A stretch of DNA of 64,000 nt, from contig JBBPIE010000026.1 in NCBI GenBank assembly GCA_038040485.1, forward strand, positions 1 through 64,000, read 5' to 3'. The position numbers were made by a program, and so were the translations under genes. The stretch comes from Onstottus_B arcticum (GTDB lineage: Bacteria > Acidobacteriota > Blastocatellia > UBA7656). Below are positions 16,146-25,324 of the stretch, piece by piece. The stretch's first letter is position 1; every line of letters begins with the position of its first letter. The notes under the pieces are model-generated. The model had not been told where the DNA came from. It did not search any database and saw only the letters and a program-made list of their open reading frames with translations.

Positions 16146-18611
16146 ATGGAAACCTTCCTCCACGATATCCGCTACAGCTTCAGAATGCTTCGCAAGAGTC
16201 CGGGCTTTACTGCAGTCGCCACCCTGACTCTCGCACTCGGGATCGGAGCGAACAGCGCCATCTTCAGCGTCGTCAACGCCCTGCTGCTCAGGCCGCTGCC
16301 CTTCAAAGACCCCGACCGGCTTGTGCGCATCTGGGGCAAGTTTGAGAAGGACGGCATACCCAAGAACTGGATCTCCGAGCCCGAGCTTATCGACTTGAAT
16401 CAGATGAGCGAGTCTTTCGAAGACATCGCGGCTTACCAGGGAAGCGGTGTCAACCTCACCGGCAACCAGGACCCGGTTCGCATCAACGCCGCCTTCGTAA
16501 ACGCAAGCCTCTTCCCCGTGCTCGGCATCAACGCAACGCTCGGCCGCACCTTCTCAGCAGACGAGGACCAGCCGGGCCGCAACAAGGTCGCGCTGCTTGG
16601 TCACAACTTGTGGCAGAGCCGATTCGCTTCAAATCCAAACGTGATCGGAGAATCGATCGGCATCAACGGCGAGAACTACACCGTGCTCGGCGTCATGCCT
16701 GCCGGATTTCAGTTTCCTGATCAGGACGACGTCTGGCTGCCTCTCGCGATCGACAGAAACAAACCCGACGACCGCGGCAGTCATTCGCTCGAGGTAGTTG
16801 CAAAGCTCAAGCCGGGCTACACTCCCGAACAAGCCGGCGTCGAACTGAACAACATCGCCACGACGCTCCAGGAAAGATATCCGAACAACTATTCTCCGGA
16901 CGGCGGTTTTGGTTTCTTTTTTGTCCCGATGCTAGATGAGCTTGTAGGCAAGCTGCGCCCGGCGTTGTGGGTCCTGGTTGGCGCCGTGGGATTTGTGTTA
17001 TTGATCGCTTGCGTCAACGTAGCCAACCTCCTCCTTTCGAGGGCCGGAGCGCGCGCAAAAGAGTTTGCCGTGCGCGCGGCGCTCGGCGCCGGACGCGGAC
17101 GCCTGGTCCGCCAGTTGATAACCGAAAGCCTGCTGCTCTCGCTGATCGGAAGCGCGCTCGGCCTCGCGCTCGCCTGGACCGCAGTCAGATTGTTCGTAGC
17201 CCTCGGCCCGCCCGACATCCCCCGCATGAGCGAAATCTCGCTCGATTGGCGAGTGGCAGGCTTCAGCCTGTTTGTTTCGATCCTGACCGGTTTGGTGTTC
17301 GGGCTCGCGCCCGCCCTGCAAGCGTCGAAGCCGGACCTCCAGGACGCGCTAAAGGAAGGCGGCCGCGGTTCGACCGGCGGACGGCATCGACTGCGCAATG
17401 TTCTGGTCGTCTCTGAAGTCGCCATTGCACTCGTCCTGCTTGTGGGCGCGGGGCTGATGATCAAGAGCTTCGGCAAACTGCTCGATCTAGACCTCGGGTT
17501 CCGCAGCGGCAAAACTCTCACGATGCGCCTCTCGCTTCCGTCAACAAAATACAAAGAGGACGCGCAACAGGCTGCTTTCTACAGGCAACTGCTTGAACGC
17601 GTCCGCGTGTTGCCCGGAGTCGAGTCTGCTTCCGTCATCTCGCATCTTCCGCTTAGCGGCTCCTACAGCTCAGGATCAACGGCCGTCGAGAATGCAGAAG
17701 TCGAAGAAGGATTGCGGCACTTCCAGGGTATTCCTTACATCGAGGCAGACCGGCGCAGCGTGTCGGCCGACTACTTTTCAACCCTTGGGATCGCTCTGAA
17801 GGAAGGACGCCTCCTTACCGAAGCCGACAACGAGACGGCGCCGCCGGTCGCGGTCGTCGACGAGTTGTTCCAGCGCCGCTTCTGGCCAAACGGCAGCGCG
17901 GTAGGCAAGCGTTTCATCGCTCAGTTCAATGACGGCAAAGACATCAAGTGGGGTCAGATCGTTGGCGTCGTCGCGCACGTCAGGCACTACGGCATTGATC
18001 AGGTCAAACAGTACGGGCTCGCGCAGGAAGGCAGAGAGCAAGTTTATTTTCCGTATCTTCAACGTCCCAACGATCGAATGTATCTCGCGGTCCGGACCGG
18101 GATGGAACCATTGAGTCTGGCAGGCGCAGTGCGCGGCGAAGTCCTCGCGCTCGATAAGGACCAGCCTGTCTACGACGTGAAGAGCATGGACCAACTCGTT
18201 TCAAGCTCGCTCGCCGAACGGCAGTTGAACATGGTTTTGCTCGGAGGGTTCTCGCTCATCGCGCTACTGCTGGCAGCGGTAGGGATCTACGGTGTCATGT
18301 CTTACTCGGTCGCGCAGCGCACTCATGAGATGGGGATACGCATGGCGCTCGGCGCGAAGCAAAGCAACGTGCTGAGCCTCGTCGTAAGACAGGGAATGAC
18401 GCTGGCGCTTGCGGGCGTGGCGGCGGGACTCGTGGGCGCGTTTGCGCTGACCCGACTGATGACGAGCCTGCTCTATGGGGTGAGCACGACTGACCCGCTG
18501 ACGTTTGGGGCGATCGCGGTGATACTGACAGGAGTGGCTCTGGTGGCCTGTTTGGTCCCGGCCCGCCGCGCCACAAAAGTCGACCCGATGATTGCACTCA
18601 GATATGAATAG
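16146..18611 (+). CDS. ADOP-family double-FtsX ABC permease (first of three)
   Basis: An 821-aa permease of the acidobacterial duplicated orphan permease type. The N-terminal signature (FRMLRKSPGFTAVATLTLAL, then GIGANSAIF) marks the first membrane helix. A MacB-like periplasmic domain spans about 75-260, FtsX helices about 275-400, a second N-terminal-like helix near 420-440, another periplasmic domain to about 690, and final FtsX helices about 700-810 (SYSVAQRTHEMGIRMALGAK is the coupling segment). Such permeases resemble MacB/LolC and may export peptides, lipids or drugs, but the substrate is unknown. The adjacent ATPase gene is unusual for this family. Confidence 0.92.
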   Translation: METFLHDIRYSFRMLRKSPGFTAVATLTLALGIGANSAIFSVVNALLLRPLPFKDPDRLVRIWGKFEKDGIPKNWISEPELIDLNQMSESFEDIAAYQGSGVNLTGNQDPVRINAAFVNASLFPVLGINATLGRTFSADEDQPGRNKVALLGHNLWQSRFASNPNVIGESIGINGENYTVLGVMPAGFQFPDQDDVWLPLAIDRNKPDDRGSHSLEVVAKLKPGYTPEQAGVELNNIATTLQERYPNNYSPDGGFGFFFVPMLDELVGKLRPALWVLVGAVGFVLLIACVNVANLLLSRAGARAKEFAVRAALGAGRGRLVRQLITESLLLSLIGSALGLALAWTAVRLFVALGPPDIPRMSEISLDWRVAGFSLFVSILTGLVFGLAPALQASKPDLQDALKEGGRGSTGGRHRLRNVLVVSEVAIALVLLVGAGLMIKSFGKLLDLDLGFRSGKTLTMRLSLPSTKYKEDAQQAAFYRQLLERVRVLPGVESASVISHLPLSGSYSSGSTAVENAEVEEGLRHFQGIPYIEADRRSVSADYFSTLGIALKEGRLLTEADNETAPPVAVVDELFQRRFWPNGSAVGKRFIAQFNDGKDIKWGQIVGVVAHVRHYGIDQVKQYGLAQEGREQVYFPYLQRPNDRMYLAVRTGMEPLSLAGAVRGEVLALDKDQPVYDVKSMDQLVSSSLAERQLNMVLLGGFSLIALLLAAVGIYGVMSYSVAQRTHEMGIRMALGAKQSNVLSLVVRQGMTLALAGVAAGLVGAFALTRLMTSLLYGVSTTDPLTFGAIAVILTGVALVACLVPARRATKVDPMIALRYE

Positions 18612-18614
18612 CCG

Positions 18615-18784
18615 AGGATGGAGGATCGAGGATCGAGGATGGAGGATTGAGGGATGAGAATGGAGGTTCGGATTGATTCTGAAAATCAAACGATCGAGAT
18701 ACGAATCTGCGCGGAGTTGCGATCCTCGATCCTCCATCCTCGATCCTCGATCCTCCATCTTCCATCCTCGATCCTCCATCCTCA
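18615..18784. repeat. Heptamer inverted repeat ahead of the second ADOP gene
   Basis: An arm of GAGGATG/GAGGATC heptamers (18615-18654) is followed by about 65 nt and an arm of complementary ATCCTCG/ATCCTCC heptamers (18721-18784). The second arm ends 12 nt before the ATG at 18797. The transcript would fold into a long hairpin immediately upstream of the ribosome binding site GAGG. Confidence 0.85.
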
Positions 18785-18796
18785 ACGAGGTAATTC

Positions 18797-21223
18797 ATGG
18801 AAACCCTCTTGAAAGACATCCGCTACGCAGCGCGCGTGCTTCTCCAAAAGCCCGGCTTCACTGCCATCGCAGTCGTAGCCCTCGCGCTCGGCATCGGCGC
18901 CAACACCGCCATCTTCAGCGTAGTCAACGGCGTCTTGCTTCGCCCCCTTCCATATCGCGAACCCGACAGACTCGTTCACGTTCATCGCATGCAACCGCCA
19001 ATCGAGCGCGGACCCATCTCGCGGCCCGACTTTTTCGAGTGGCGAGACAAACAGGAAGTCTTCAGCGACATCGGCGCTTATCACTTTCAAGTCCTCAACC
19101 TCACTGGCAAAGATCAGGCCGAACGATTAGTCGGAGCGCGCGTTACCGGAAACTTCTTCTCGTTGTTCGACATTCCGCCGGCGAGTGGACGCTTCTTCGG
19201 TCCGTCCGACGATCAGCCGGGCGGCGATCGCGTGGCCGTCATTGGTTTCGGTCTGTGGAAGCGCACGTTCGGCGGCGACCCGGCTTTGATCGGCCAGCAG
19301 ATCACCATGAACGGCAACGCTTACACAGTGCTCGGTGTAGCGCCCGCAAGCTTTCAGTTCCCCAGGCGCATCGAAGTTTGGACACCGGCAATTCTTACCG
19401 AACAGAAATCCGAACGCGGATCGAACTACTTGAAGATCATCGCGCGGTTGAAAGACGGAGTCGCCGAATCGCAAGCCGAAGCGCAAATGAATCAAATCAC
19501 CGCCGCGCAGGCGCAGCAGTATCCCGACAACGACACAAACCTCAGTGTGAAAGTCGTTCCGCTCCTCGAAGAACAAGTGCGAAACCTTCGCTCGCTGTTG
19601 CTGATTTTGCTTGGAGCCGTCGGGTTTGTGCTGCTGATCGCGTGCGCAAACGTCGCCAACCTGTCGCTTGCGCGCGCGTCTGCCCGAACAAGAGAATTCG
19701 CCATTCGCACCGCGCTCGGCGCCAACCGCTGGCGCATAGTCCGGCAGCTCCTTACCGAAAGCTCGATGCTTGCGTTGATCGGCGGCGCGCTCGGAGTTCT
19801 GCTGTCGATCCTGGGAGTCGGCTTACTGGTCAAGGTCGCGCCGGCAAACCTTCCACGACTGGCCGAAGTGGGTATCGACGGCTCGGTGCTGGGCTTCACG
19901 CTAGGCGTGTCATTGCTCACAGGAATTGTCTTCGGGCTCGCGCCTGCGCTTCAAGTCTCGAAGCCCGATTTGAACGCGTCGCTCAAGGAAGGCTCTCGCG
20001 GAAGCTCGGATGGCGCGAATCGCGGTTTGCTCAGACGCGGACTCGTCGTCGCCGAGATAGCTCTATCATTGGTTCTTCTGGTGAGCGCCGGGTTGCTGAT
20101 CACCAGCATCAGGCGTCTGACTGAAGTGAGCCCGGGATTCGACCCGCAACAATCGCTCGCCGCTGACGTGTCGTTTCCTCAAACATCGCCTTCCGCCAAG
20201 GGTCGCTCCGGGGCCTCGGATGTTCAGCAAGCCGCCAACTTCCTTGCAGAAGCTCAACGCAAGATAGCGCTGTTGCCCGGGGTACAGGCGGCCGGCGCAA
20301 TCAACGACCTGCCAGTAACCGGACGCGGCAGCGTCAACGGCGGTTTCAACATCGAAGGCAGACCCCCGTACAGCGCCGCCGAAGAACCCGTGTCCGAATT
20401 TCGTCAAGTCACACCCGATTACTTCCGAGCGATTGGCATACCGCTGCTCCGTGGCCGCGCGCTCACCGAGGCTGACGCAGCCAGGACGCCCGAGAACGTT
20501 CTGATCAACGAAACGTTTGCGCGTCTCTACTTCGGCGATGAGGACCCGATCGGCAAGCGCGTGAAGGCGCTCGACGGTAAGCCGCACGAGATAGTCGGAG
20601 TGGTCGGCGATGCGCGGCAGTGGGGACTGGACACCAACGCCTCAGCGGAGATCTACTTCTCGTTCTCCCAGATTTCGTTGGGCCAGGAAGCCTCGATAGT
20701 CGTGCGCGCCGAGTCCAACCCCTCGAGCGTTGCCGGCTCTGTCCGAGCCGCAATCGCCGAGGTGACTCGCGATGCGCCGGTAACTAGCGTAAGGACGATG
20801 ATGCAGGTCGTCGCCGATTCGACCGCCCAACGCCGGTTCAACATGATTATGATGACGATCTTTGCAGGCGTCGCCCTGGTGATGGCGTCGATCGGTTTGT
20901 ACGGTGTGATCTCCTACTCGGTCGGCCAGCGAACTCACGAGATCGGAATCCGAATGGCGCTTGGAGCCTCACGCGCGAGCGTGCTTGGTCTGATCTTGAA
21001 AAACGGCATGACGCTCGCGCTGGTTGGCGTGGTTGCGGGCGTGGCCGGAGCGTTCTGGCTGACTCGCTTGATCGCGAGCTTGTTGTACGGCGTCAGTCCA
21101 AACGACCCGCTAACCTACACCGTCATCGCGCTCTTGCTGATAGGAGTGGCTCTGATAGCCTGTTTCATACCGGCCCACCGCGCGACGAGAGTCGACCCGA
21201 TGGTCGCGCTTCGGTACGAGTGA
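18797..21223 (+). CDS. ADOP-family double-FtsX ABC permease (second of three)
   Basis: An 808-aa paralogue of the upstream permease with the same layout: N-terminal LLQKPGFTAIAVVALALGIG, first periplasmic MacB_PCD-like domain, four-helix FtsX part, second half, and the coupling segment SYSVGQRTHEIGIRMALGAS near residue 710. Divergence from its neighbours is greatest in the periplasmic domains, as expected if each handles different cargo or partners. It is 185 nt downstream of the first permease, with a heptamer hairpin between. Confidence 0.92.
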   Translation: METLLKDIRYAARVLLQKPGFTAIAVVALALGIGANTAIFSVVNGVLLRPLPYREPDRLVHVHRMQPPIERGPISRPDFFEWRDKQEVFSDIGAYHFQVLNLTGKDQAERLVGARVTGNFFSLFDIPPASGRFFGPSDDQPGGDRVAVIGFGLWKRTFGGDPALIGQQITMNGNAYTVLGVAPASFQFPRRIEVWTPAILTEQKSERGSNYLKIIARLKDGVAESQAEAQMNQITAAQAQQYPDNDTNLSVKVVPLLEEQVRNLRSLLLILLGAVGFVLLIACANVANLSLARASARTREFAIRTALGANRWRIVRQLLTESSMLALIGGALGVLLSILGVGLLVKVAPANLPRLAEVGIDGSVLGFTLGVSLLTGIVFGLAPALQVSKPDLNASLKEGSRGSSDGANRGLLRRGLVVAEIALSLVLLVSAGLLITSIRRLTEVSPGFDPQQSLAADVSFPQTSPSAKGRSGASDVQQAANFLAEAQRKIALLPGVQAAGAINDLPVTGRGSVNGGFNIEGRPPYSAAEEPVSEFRQVTPDYFRAIGIPLLRGRALTEADAARTPENVLINETFARLYFGDEDPIGKRVKALDGKPHEIVGVVGDARQWGLDTNASAEIYFSFSQISLGQEASIVVRAESNPSSVAGSVRAAIAEVTRDAPVTSVRTMMQVVADSTAQRRFNMIMMTIFAGVALVMASIGLYGVISYSVGQRTHEIGIRMALGASRASVLGLILKNGMTLALVGVVAGVAGAFWLTRLIASLLYGVSPNDPLTYTVIALLLIGVALIACFIPAHRATRVDPMVALRYE

Positions 21224-21229
21224 CGTGAT

Positions 21230-21402
21230 TGAGGATAGAGGGTAGAGGATAGAGGATGGAGGATAGAGGGTAGAGGATAGAGGGTAGAGGATAGAGGATG
21301 TAGAATTGAGAATTGGGGTTCGAGGATGACCGGTCGCCCGGCGCTACGGTCGGCCTCAACTATCAATCCTCAATCCTCAATCCTCAATCCTCGATCCTCC
21401 AG
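21230..21402. repeat. Heptamer inverted repeat ahead of the third ADOP gene
   Basis: Variants of GAGGATA/GAGGGTA run from 21230 to about 21300; complementary ATCCTCA heptamers run from 21366 to 21400. The second arm ends about 18 nt before the ATG at 21419. The arms are not perfectly complementary because the first uses GGATAGA and the second TCAATCC units. Confidence 0.8.
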
Positions 21403-21418
21403 CGTTAGCGAGGAAATC

Positions 21419-23854
21419 ATGGAAACTCTTCTGCAAGACCTTCGATACGGCGTTCGCACCTTGATCAAAAGCCCCGGCTTCACGGCCGTTGCAGTGCTCG
21501 CGCTAGCTCTTGGTATCGGCGCCAACACCGCCATCTTCAGCGTCGTCGATGCGGTGCTCCTGCGCCCATTGCCATACAAGAACCCCGACCAGCTAGTTCT
21601 GATCTGGCACGCCTACCCGAAGATAAACCTGCCGCAAGCATCCATCTGCCCGCCTTGCTACCTCGAGTATCGCGACCTGACCAGCTCGTTCGAGCAGGTG
21701 GCGACCACCACCGGATGGAACGTGAATCTGACAGGCGCAGGCGAACCGGAGCGACTTCAGGCCGCCAGGGTTTCTTTCAACTACTTCACGACTCTCGGCG
21801 CGGAACCGATCCAGGGACGAACCTTCCTCGCAGAAGAAGACCATCCGGGCAGCAACCGTGTGGTCGTGCTGAGCCATGGACTGTGGGTGCGCCGATTTGG
21901 TGCTGACCCGAACATCGTCGGAACTACCCTTGCGCTCGATGGCCAAAGCTACACAGTCATCGGCATAATGCCGGCCGATTTCGTGGTGCCTCCAAGCGTC
22001 GAACTCTGGAGCCCCATCGCATTCACGGCCGAACAGCTTGCGGCTGACAATCACGGCAATGAATACCTCACGGTTATTGCTCGCATGAAACCAGGCATCA
22101 CGGCTGGTCAATCCCAGGCTGAGATGGACACGCTTGCCGAGCAACTTCGAACGCAGTTCTATGGGCCGAACTGGGGAATCTCGGTCGTTCCGGTTCGCGA
22201 GCAGCTTGTAGGCGACATCCGGCCCGCGCTTTTGATTCTGCTCGGCACGGTGGGCTGCGTCTTGCTGATCGCGTGCGCCAATGTAGCGAACCTGCTGCTG
22301 GCCCGCGCCTCGTCACGCGCAAAAGAAATTGCAATCCGCACGGCGTTGGGCGCTGGCCGCTGGAGAATAGTCCGGCAACTCCTGACTGAAAGCGTTTTTC
22401 TCGCAATACTCGGAGGCGCGCTTGGACTTGGCTTCGCTTATCTGGGGCTCCGCGGAATCGTGCTCGACGTACCGCAGAACATCTCGACCTTTCTCATCGG
22501 ATGGAAAATGATAGGACTGAACTCACAGGTGCTTGGCTTCACACTGTTGGTGTCGGTTCTCACCGGAGTGATCTTCGGCCTCGTCCCAGCCTTTCATTCG
22601 TCGCGGCCTGATCTCAACGAATCGCTCAAAGAAGGCGGGCGCGCGGGAAGCGAGGGCGGCCGCCGCAACTTTGTCCGCAGTGTACTAGTTGTGTTCGAAG
22701 TGGCGCTCGCGTTGGTTCTGCTGGTCGGCGCCGGACTTCTGATCCGCAGCTTCTCGCGGCTTCAGGAGGTCAACCCGGGCTTCAATCCCCGGAACGTCTT
22801 GTCGATGCAGCTTACGCTGCCTCGATCAAAGTACGCCGAGAACAATCAAATGTCGGCGTTCTACGAGCAGGCACTCGAGCGAATCAAAGCGCTGCCGGGC
22901 ATTCAGTCCGCAGCGTTCGGGACCAATCTTCCGATGAGCGGTAATAACTCGAGCTCGTCGTTCTCAGTCGAAGGCTTGCAGGTCGCTCCGGATGAGAGTT
23001 CGCCGCACGGCGATCCTCACATGGTCAGTTCGGATTACTTCAAGACGATGGAGATCCCTTTGTTGAGCGGGCGTTATTTCAGCAACGCGGATTCGAGAGA
23101 TTCGCTGCCGGTCGCGATCGTGGACGAGACGCTCGCAAATCGCTACTGGCCTGACCAGAATCCAATCGGCAAACGCATTGCCGCGTTTTTCGACAGCAAA
23201 GGGGAGCAGCTCAACTGGCGAACCGTGGTCGGTGTGGTCAAGAACGTCAAGCGGTACGGCCTGGACGGCAAGATAAAAGAGCAATTCTACTTTCCTCAAT
23301 CGCAGGCGCCTCAGCGAAATATGTATTTGCTCGCGCGTTCGACCGGCGAGCCTTCGAGCCTCGTTGGATCGATTCGCGACGCGATTCACGAAGTGGACAA
23401 GGACCAGCCGATCTTTCGAGTTATGACGATGGAGCAGGTTGTCTCCAACTCAGTCGCGCAGAAGCGATTCTCGATGGTGCTGCTGTTGATCTTCGCCGGC
23501 GTAGCGCTGCTGCTCGCAGCGGTAGGAATCTACGGCGTGATGTCCTACTCGGTGACTCAGCGAACTCACGAGCTGGGAATCAGAATGGCGCTGGGCGCTC
23601 AGTCAGGGGACGTGTTGAAAATGGTAGTCAGGCAGGGCATGACGATAACGTTGATCGGCGTCGCGATAGGATTAGGCGGCGCGTTCCTGGCTACGAAGGT
23701 GATGGCGACATTGTTGTTCGGCGTCGGGACTCACGATCCGATCACATTTGTAGCGATACCGGTGCTTCTGGCAGGAGTGGCTCTAGTAGCCTGTTTCATC
23801 CCGGCCCTTCGCGCTACCAGGGTGGACCCGATGATCGCGCTTCGGTATGAGTAG
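21419..23854 (+). CDS. ADOP-family double-FtsX ABC permease (third of three)
   Basis: An 811-aa member of the same family. The ATG at 21419 (METLLQDLRYGVRTLIKSPG) is preceded by AGGAAA and matches the family N-terminus; the open frame upstream only translates the heptamer repeat. Coupling segment SYSVTQRTHELGIRMALGAQ lies near residue 715. The ATPase plus three permeases could assemble as one MacB-like exporter with alternative permeases. A family A palindrome begins 12 nt after its stop codon and may terminate the operon. Confidence 0.92.
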   Translation: METLLQDLRYGVRTLIKSPGFTAVAVLALALGIGANTAIFSVVDAVLLRPLPYKNPDQLVLIWHAYPKINLPQASICPPCYLEYRDLTSSFEQVATTTGWNVNLTGAGEPERLQAARVSFNYFTTLGAEPIQGRTFLAEEDHPGSNRVVVLSHGLWVRRFGADPNIVGTTLALDGQSYTVIGIMPADFVVPPSVELWSPIAFTAEQLAADNHGNEYLTVIARMKPGITAGQSQAEMDTLAEQLRTQFYGPNWGISVVPVREQLVGDIRPALLILLGTVGCVLLIACANVANLLLARASSRAKEIAIRTALGAGRWRIVRQLLTESVFLAILGGALGLGFAYLGLRGIVLDVPQNISTFLIGWKMIGLNSQVLGFTLLVSVLTGVIFGLVPAFHSSRPDLNESLKEGGRAGSEGGRRNFVRSVLVVFEVALALVLLVGAGLLIRSFSRLQEVNPGFNPRNVLSMQLTLPRSKYAENNQMSAFYEQALERIKALPGIQSAAFGTNLPMSGNNSSSSFSVEGLQVAPDESSPHGDPHMVSSDYFKTMEIPLLSGRYFSNADSRDSLPVAIVDETLANRYWPDQNPIGKRIAAFFDSKGEQLNWRTVVGVVKNVKRYGLDGKIKEQFYFPQSQAPQRNMYLLARSTGEPSSLVGSIRDAIHEVDKDQPIFRVMTMEQVVSNSVAQKRFSMVLLLIFAGVALLLAAVGIYGVMSYSVTQRTHELGIRMALGAQSGDVLKMVVRQGMTITLIGVAIGLGGAFLATKVMATLLFGVGTHDPITFVAIPVLLAGVALVACFIPALRATRVDPMIALRYE

Positions 23855-23865
23855 AGTTCAAAGTC

Positions 23866-23969
23866 TTCTCTGTGCGAACCTCTGTGTCTCTGTGTCTCTG
23901 TGGTTAGCCGACGCCGCGACACCATCTAACCACAGAGACACAGAGACACAGAGGTTTGCGCAGAGAGAA
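23866..23969. repeat. Long inverted repeat, family A (copy 2)
   Basis: Arms 23866-23907 and 23926-23969 are nearly perfect complements made of GAGACACA units (core AACCACAGAGACACAGAGAC). It starts 12 nt after the stop of the third ADOP gene, so it may work as a transcription terminator or mRNA 3'-end stabiliser. Confidence 0.85.
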
Positions 23970-24031
23970 CTAAGAGACTTCTGAAGGCGGTATTCCGAAC
24001 GCGGTCTTGGCGTATTAGCGGTGCGCTCCAC

Positions 24032-24037
24032 TATAAT
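24032..24037 (+). promoter_or_regulatory. TATAAT box just ahead of the deacetylase start
   Basis: A perfect TATAAT ends 8 nt before the ATG at 24046, which would put the transcription start at or beside the start codon and make the message leaderless or nearly so. TTGGCG at 24007-24012 (19-nt spacing) is a possible -35. No Shine-Dalgarno is visible, which fits this reading. Confidence 0.4.
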
Positions 24038-24045
24038 CCCGGCTC

Positions 24046-24990
24046 ATGGCCACAGCGCTGATTTACGACTCCTCTTTTCTCGAACACAAGACCGGTCGTC
24101 ATCCAGAAAACCCACAACGATTGAAAGTCATCCTCTCCGCGCTTCAAGCGGATGTGCCGTTGTGGGCGGAGCTTCAACACATCGCGCCTCAAGCTGCATC
24201 CGACGAAGACATCGCTCGCTGTCACGGCAATCAGTTGATCGACCAGCTAAGAACACTTTGCGAACGAGGCGTTCCGTTCGTCGATCTTGACACCGTCATA
24301 AGCCGCGAGTCTTACGATGTTGCGCGATTGGCGGCGGGCGCCGCGATAACCGCGGTTGATCATGTGTTCGCGGCAAACGGCAGCGGAGGACGCAACGCGT
24401 TCGCGCTTGTGAGGCCGCCGGGACACCACGCGACTGCGAATCGGGCGATGGGTTTCTGCCTATTCAACAACGCCGCGATAGCCGCGCGCTACGCCCAAGC
24501 TCGCCACGGCGCCGAACGAGTCCTGATCATCGACTGGGACGTGCATCACGGCAACGGAACTCAAGACATATTCTACAACGATCCGTCGGTCTTCTATTTC
24601 TCAACGCATCAGTATCCCTTCTATCCCGGCACCGGCGCGGCGAACGAAACGGGCGAAGGCAAAGGCGAAGGAACTACGTTGAACATCCCGCTCGGCGAAG
24701 GCACATCAGCGCGCGCGCATCATCAAGCCTTCAAAGAAGCGCTTGATGCGATTGAGCGAAAGTTCCCGCCCGACCTGGTGATCATCTCCGCGGGATTCGA
24801 TTCAAGACGAGGCGATCCGCTTGGAGGCCTGATGTTGGAAGACGCGGACTTTAGAGAGATGAGCAAGGAAGTGATTGGGCTCGCGGAGCGGCACGCTTCC
24901 GCGCGCGTCGTTTCGGTGTTGGAAGGCGGCTACAACCTGGATGCGCTGGGCGAGACGGTGAGGACGCACATCTCCGCGTTGGCTGCGTGA
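24046..24990 (+). CDS. Histone deacetylase family protein (AcuC/HDAC-like zinc deacetylase)
   Basis: A 314-aa zinc-dependent amidohydrolase of the HDAC/AcuC/APAH superfamily. Active-site motifs are RPPGHHA (His-His charge relay), IIDWDVHHGNGTQ (zinc Asp and His), SAGFDSRRGDPLGG (second zinc Asp) and LEGGYN. Bacterial members deacetylate acyl-lysine proteins, acetylated polyamines or other small acetyl-amides; the sequence alone does not say which. The length is normal for a complete single-domain enzyme. It stands alone on the plus strand. Confidence 0.92.
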   Translation: MATALIYDSSFLEHKTGRHPENPQRLKVILSALQADVPLWAELQHIAPQAASDEDIARCHGNQLIDQLRTLCERGVPFVDLDTVISRESYDVARLAAGAAITAVDHVFAANGSGGRNAFALVRPPGHHATANRAMGFCLFNNAAIAARYAQARHGAERVLIIDWDVHHGNGTQDIFYNDPSVFYFSTHQYPFYPGTGAANETGEGKGEGTTLNIPLGEGTSARAHHQAFKEALDAIERKFPPDLVIISAGFDSRRGDPLGGLMLEDADFREMSKEVIGLAERHASARVVSVLEGGYNLDALGETVRTHISALAA

Positions 24991-25078
24991 TCGAAGGCAA
25001 CGAATCGGAGAAGTCGGCTCAGCGGAGAGCAGGCCGCTTCGCTCCCCACCAGCGATTCCAAGACGGAGAAGCGATTTT

Positions 25079-25274
25079 CACTCCAGAGGAGTGATATGTT
25101 TATAGAAATGCGACGCGAGTTGTTTCTCACTCCGCCAGGAGTGATATGTGGGCCTCCCGGCATAGACATGTCTTAGTTGTCTGGCTGGTGTGATCCGACA
25201 TTCAACTCCTGGCGGAGTTGGATTCCCCCTCGCGCCTCGTTCTATAAACATTCAATCCCTAACGGGATTGCAAC
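25079..25274. repeat. Cluster of short palindromes (CACTCC...GGAGTGATATG family)
   Basis: Four related short hairpins are seen: CACTCCAGAGGAGTG at 25079, CACTCCGCCAGGAGTG at 25128, CAACTCCTGGCGGAGTTG at 25203 and CAATCCCTAACGGGATTG at 25253. The first two are followed by ATATGT, and TATAGAA or TTCTATAAAC flanks the outer ones in inverse orientation. They fill most of the 334-nt gap before the ribonucleotide reductase. I found no cobalamin riboswitch signature there. Confidence 0.7.
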
Positions 25275-25324
25275 CACTGTGACAATCTGAGGCGATAATT
25301 CATCAAACGGCGCAAGGAAACGGG

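Noticed and set aside
18673..20124. Long second open frame (483 codons) over the second ADOP gene
   Set aside because: It is an overlapping frame of a clear ADOP coding sequence and begins in heptamer repeats; its translation is Arg/Ser-rich and without domain features.
24991..25324. Cobalamin riboswitch ahead of the B12-dependent reductase
   Set aside because: No B12-box-like core was visible; the region is filled by short palindromes.
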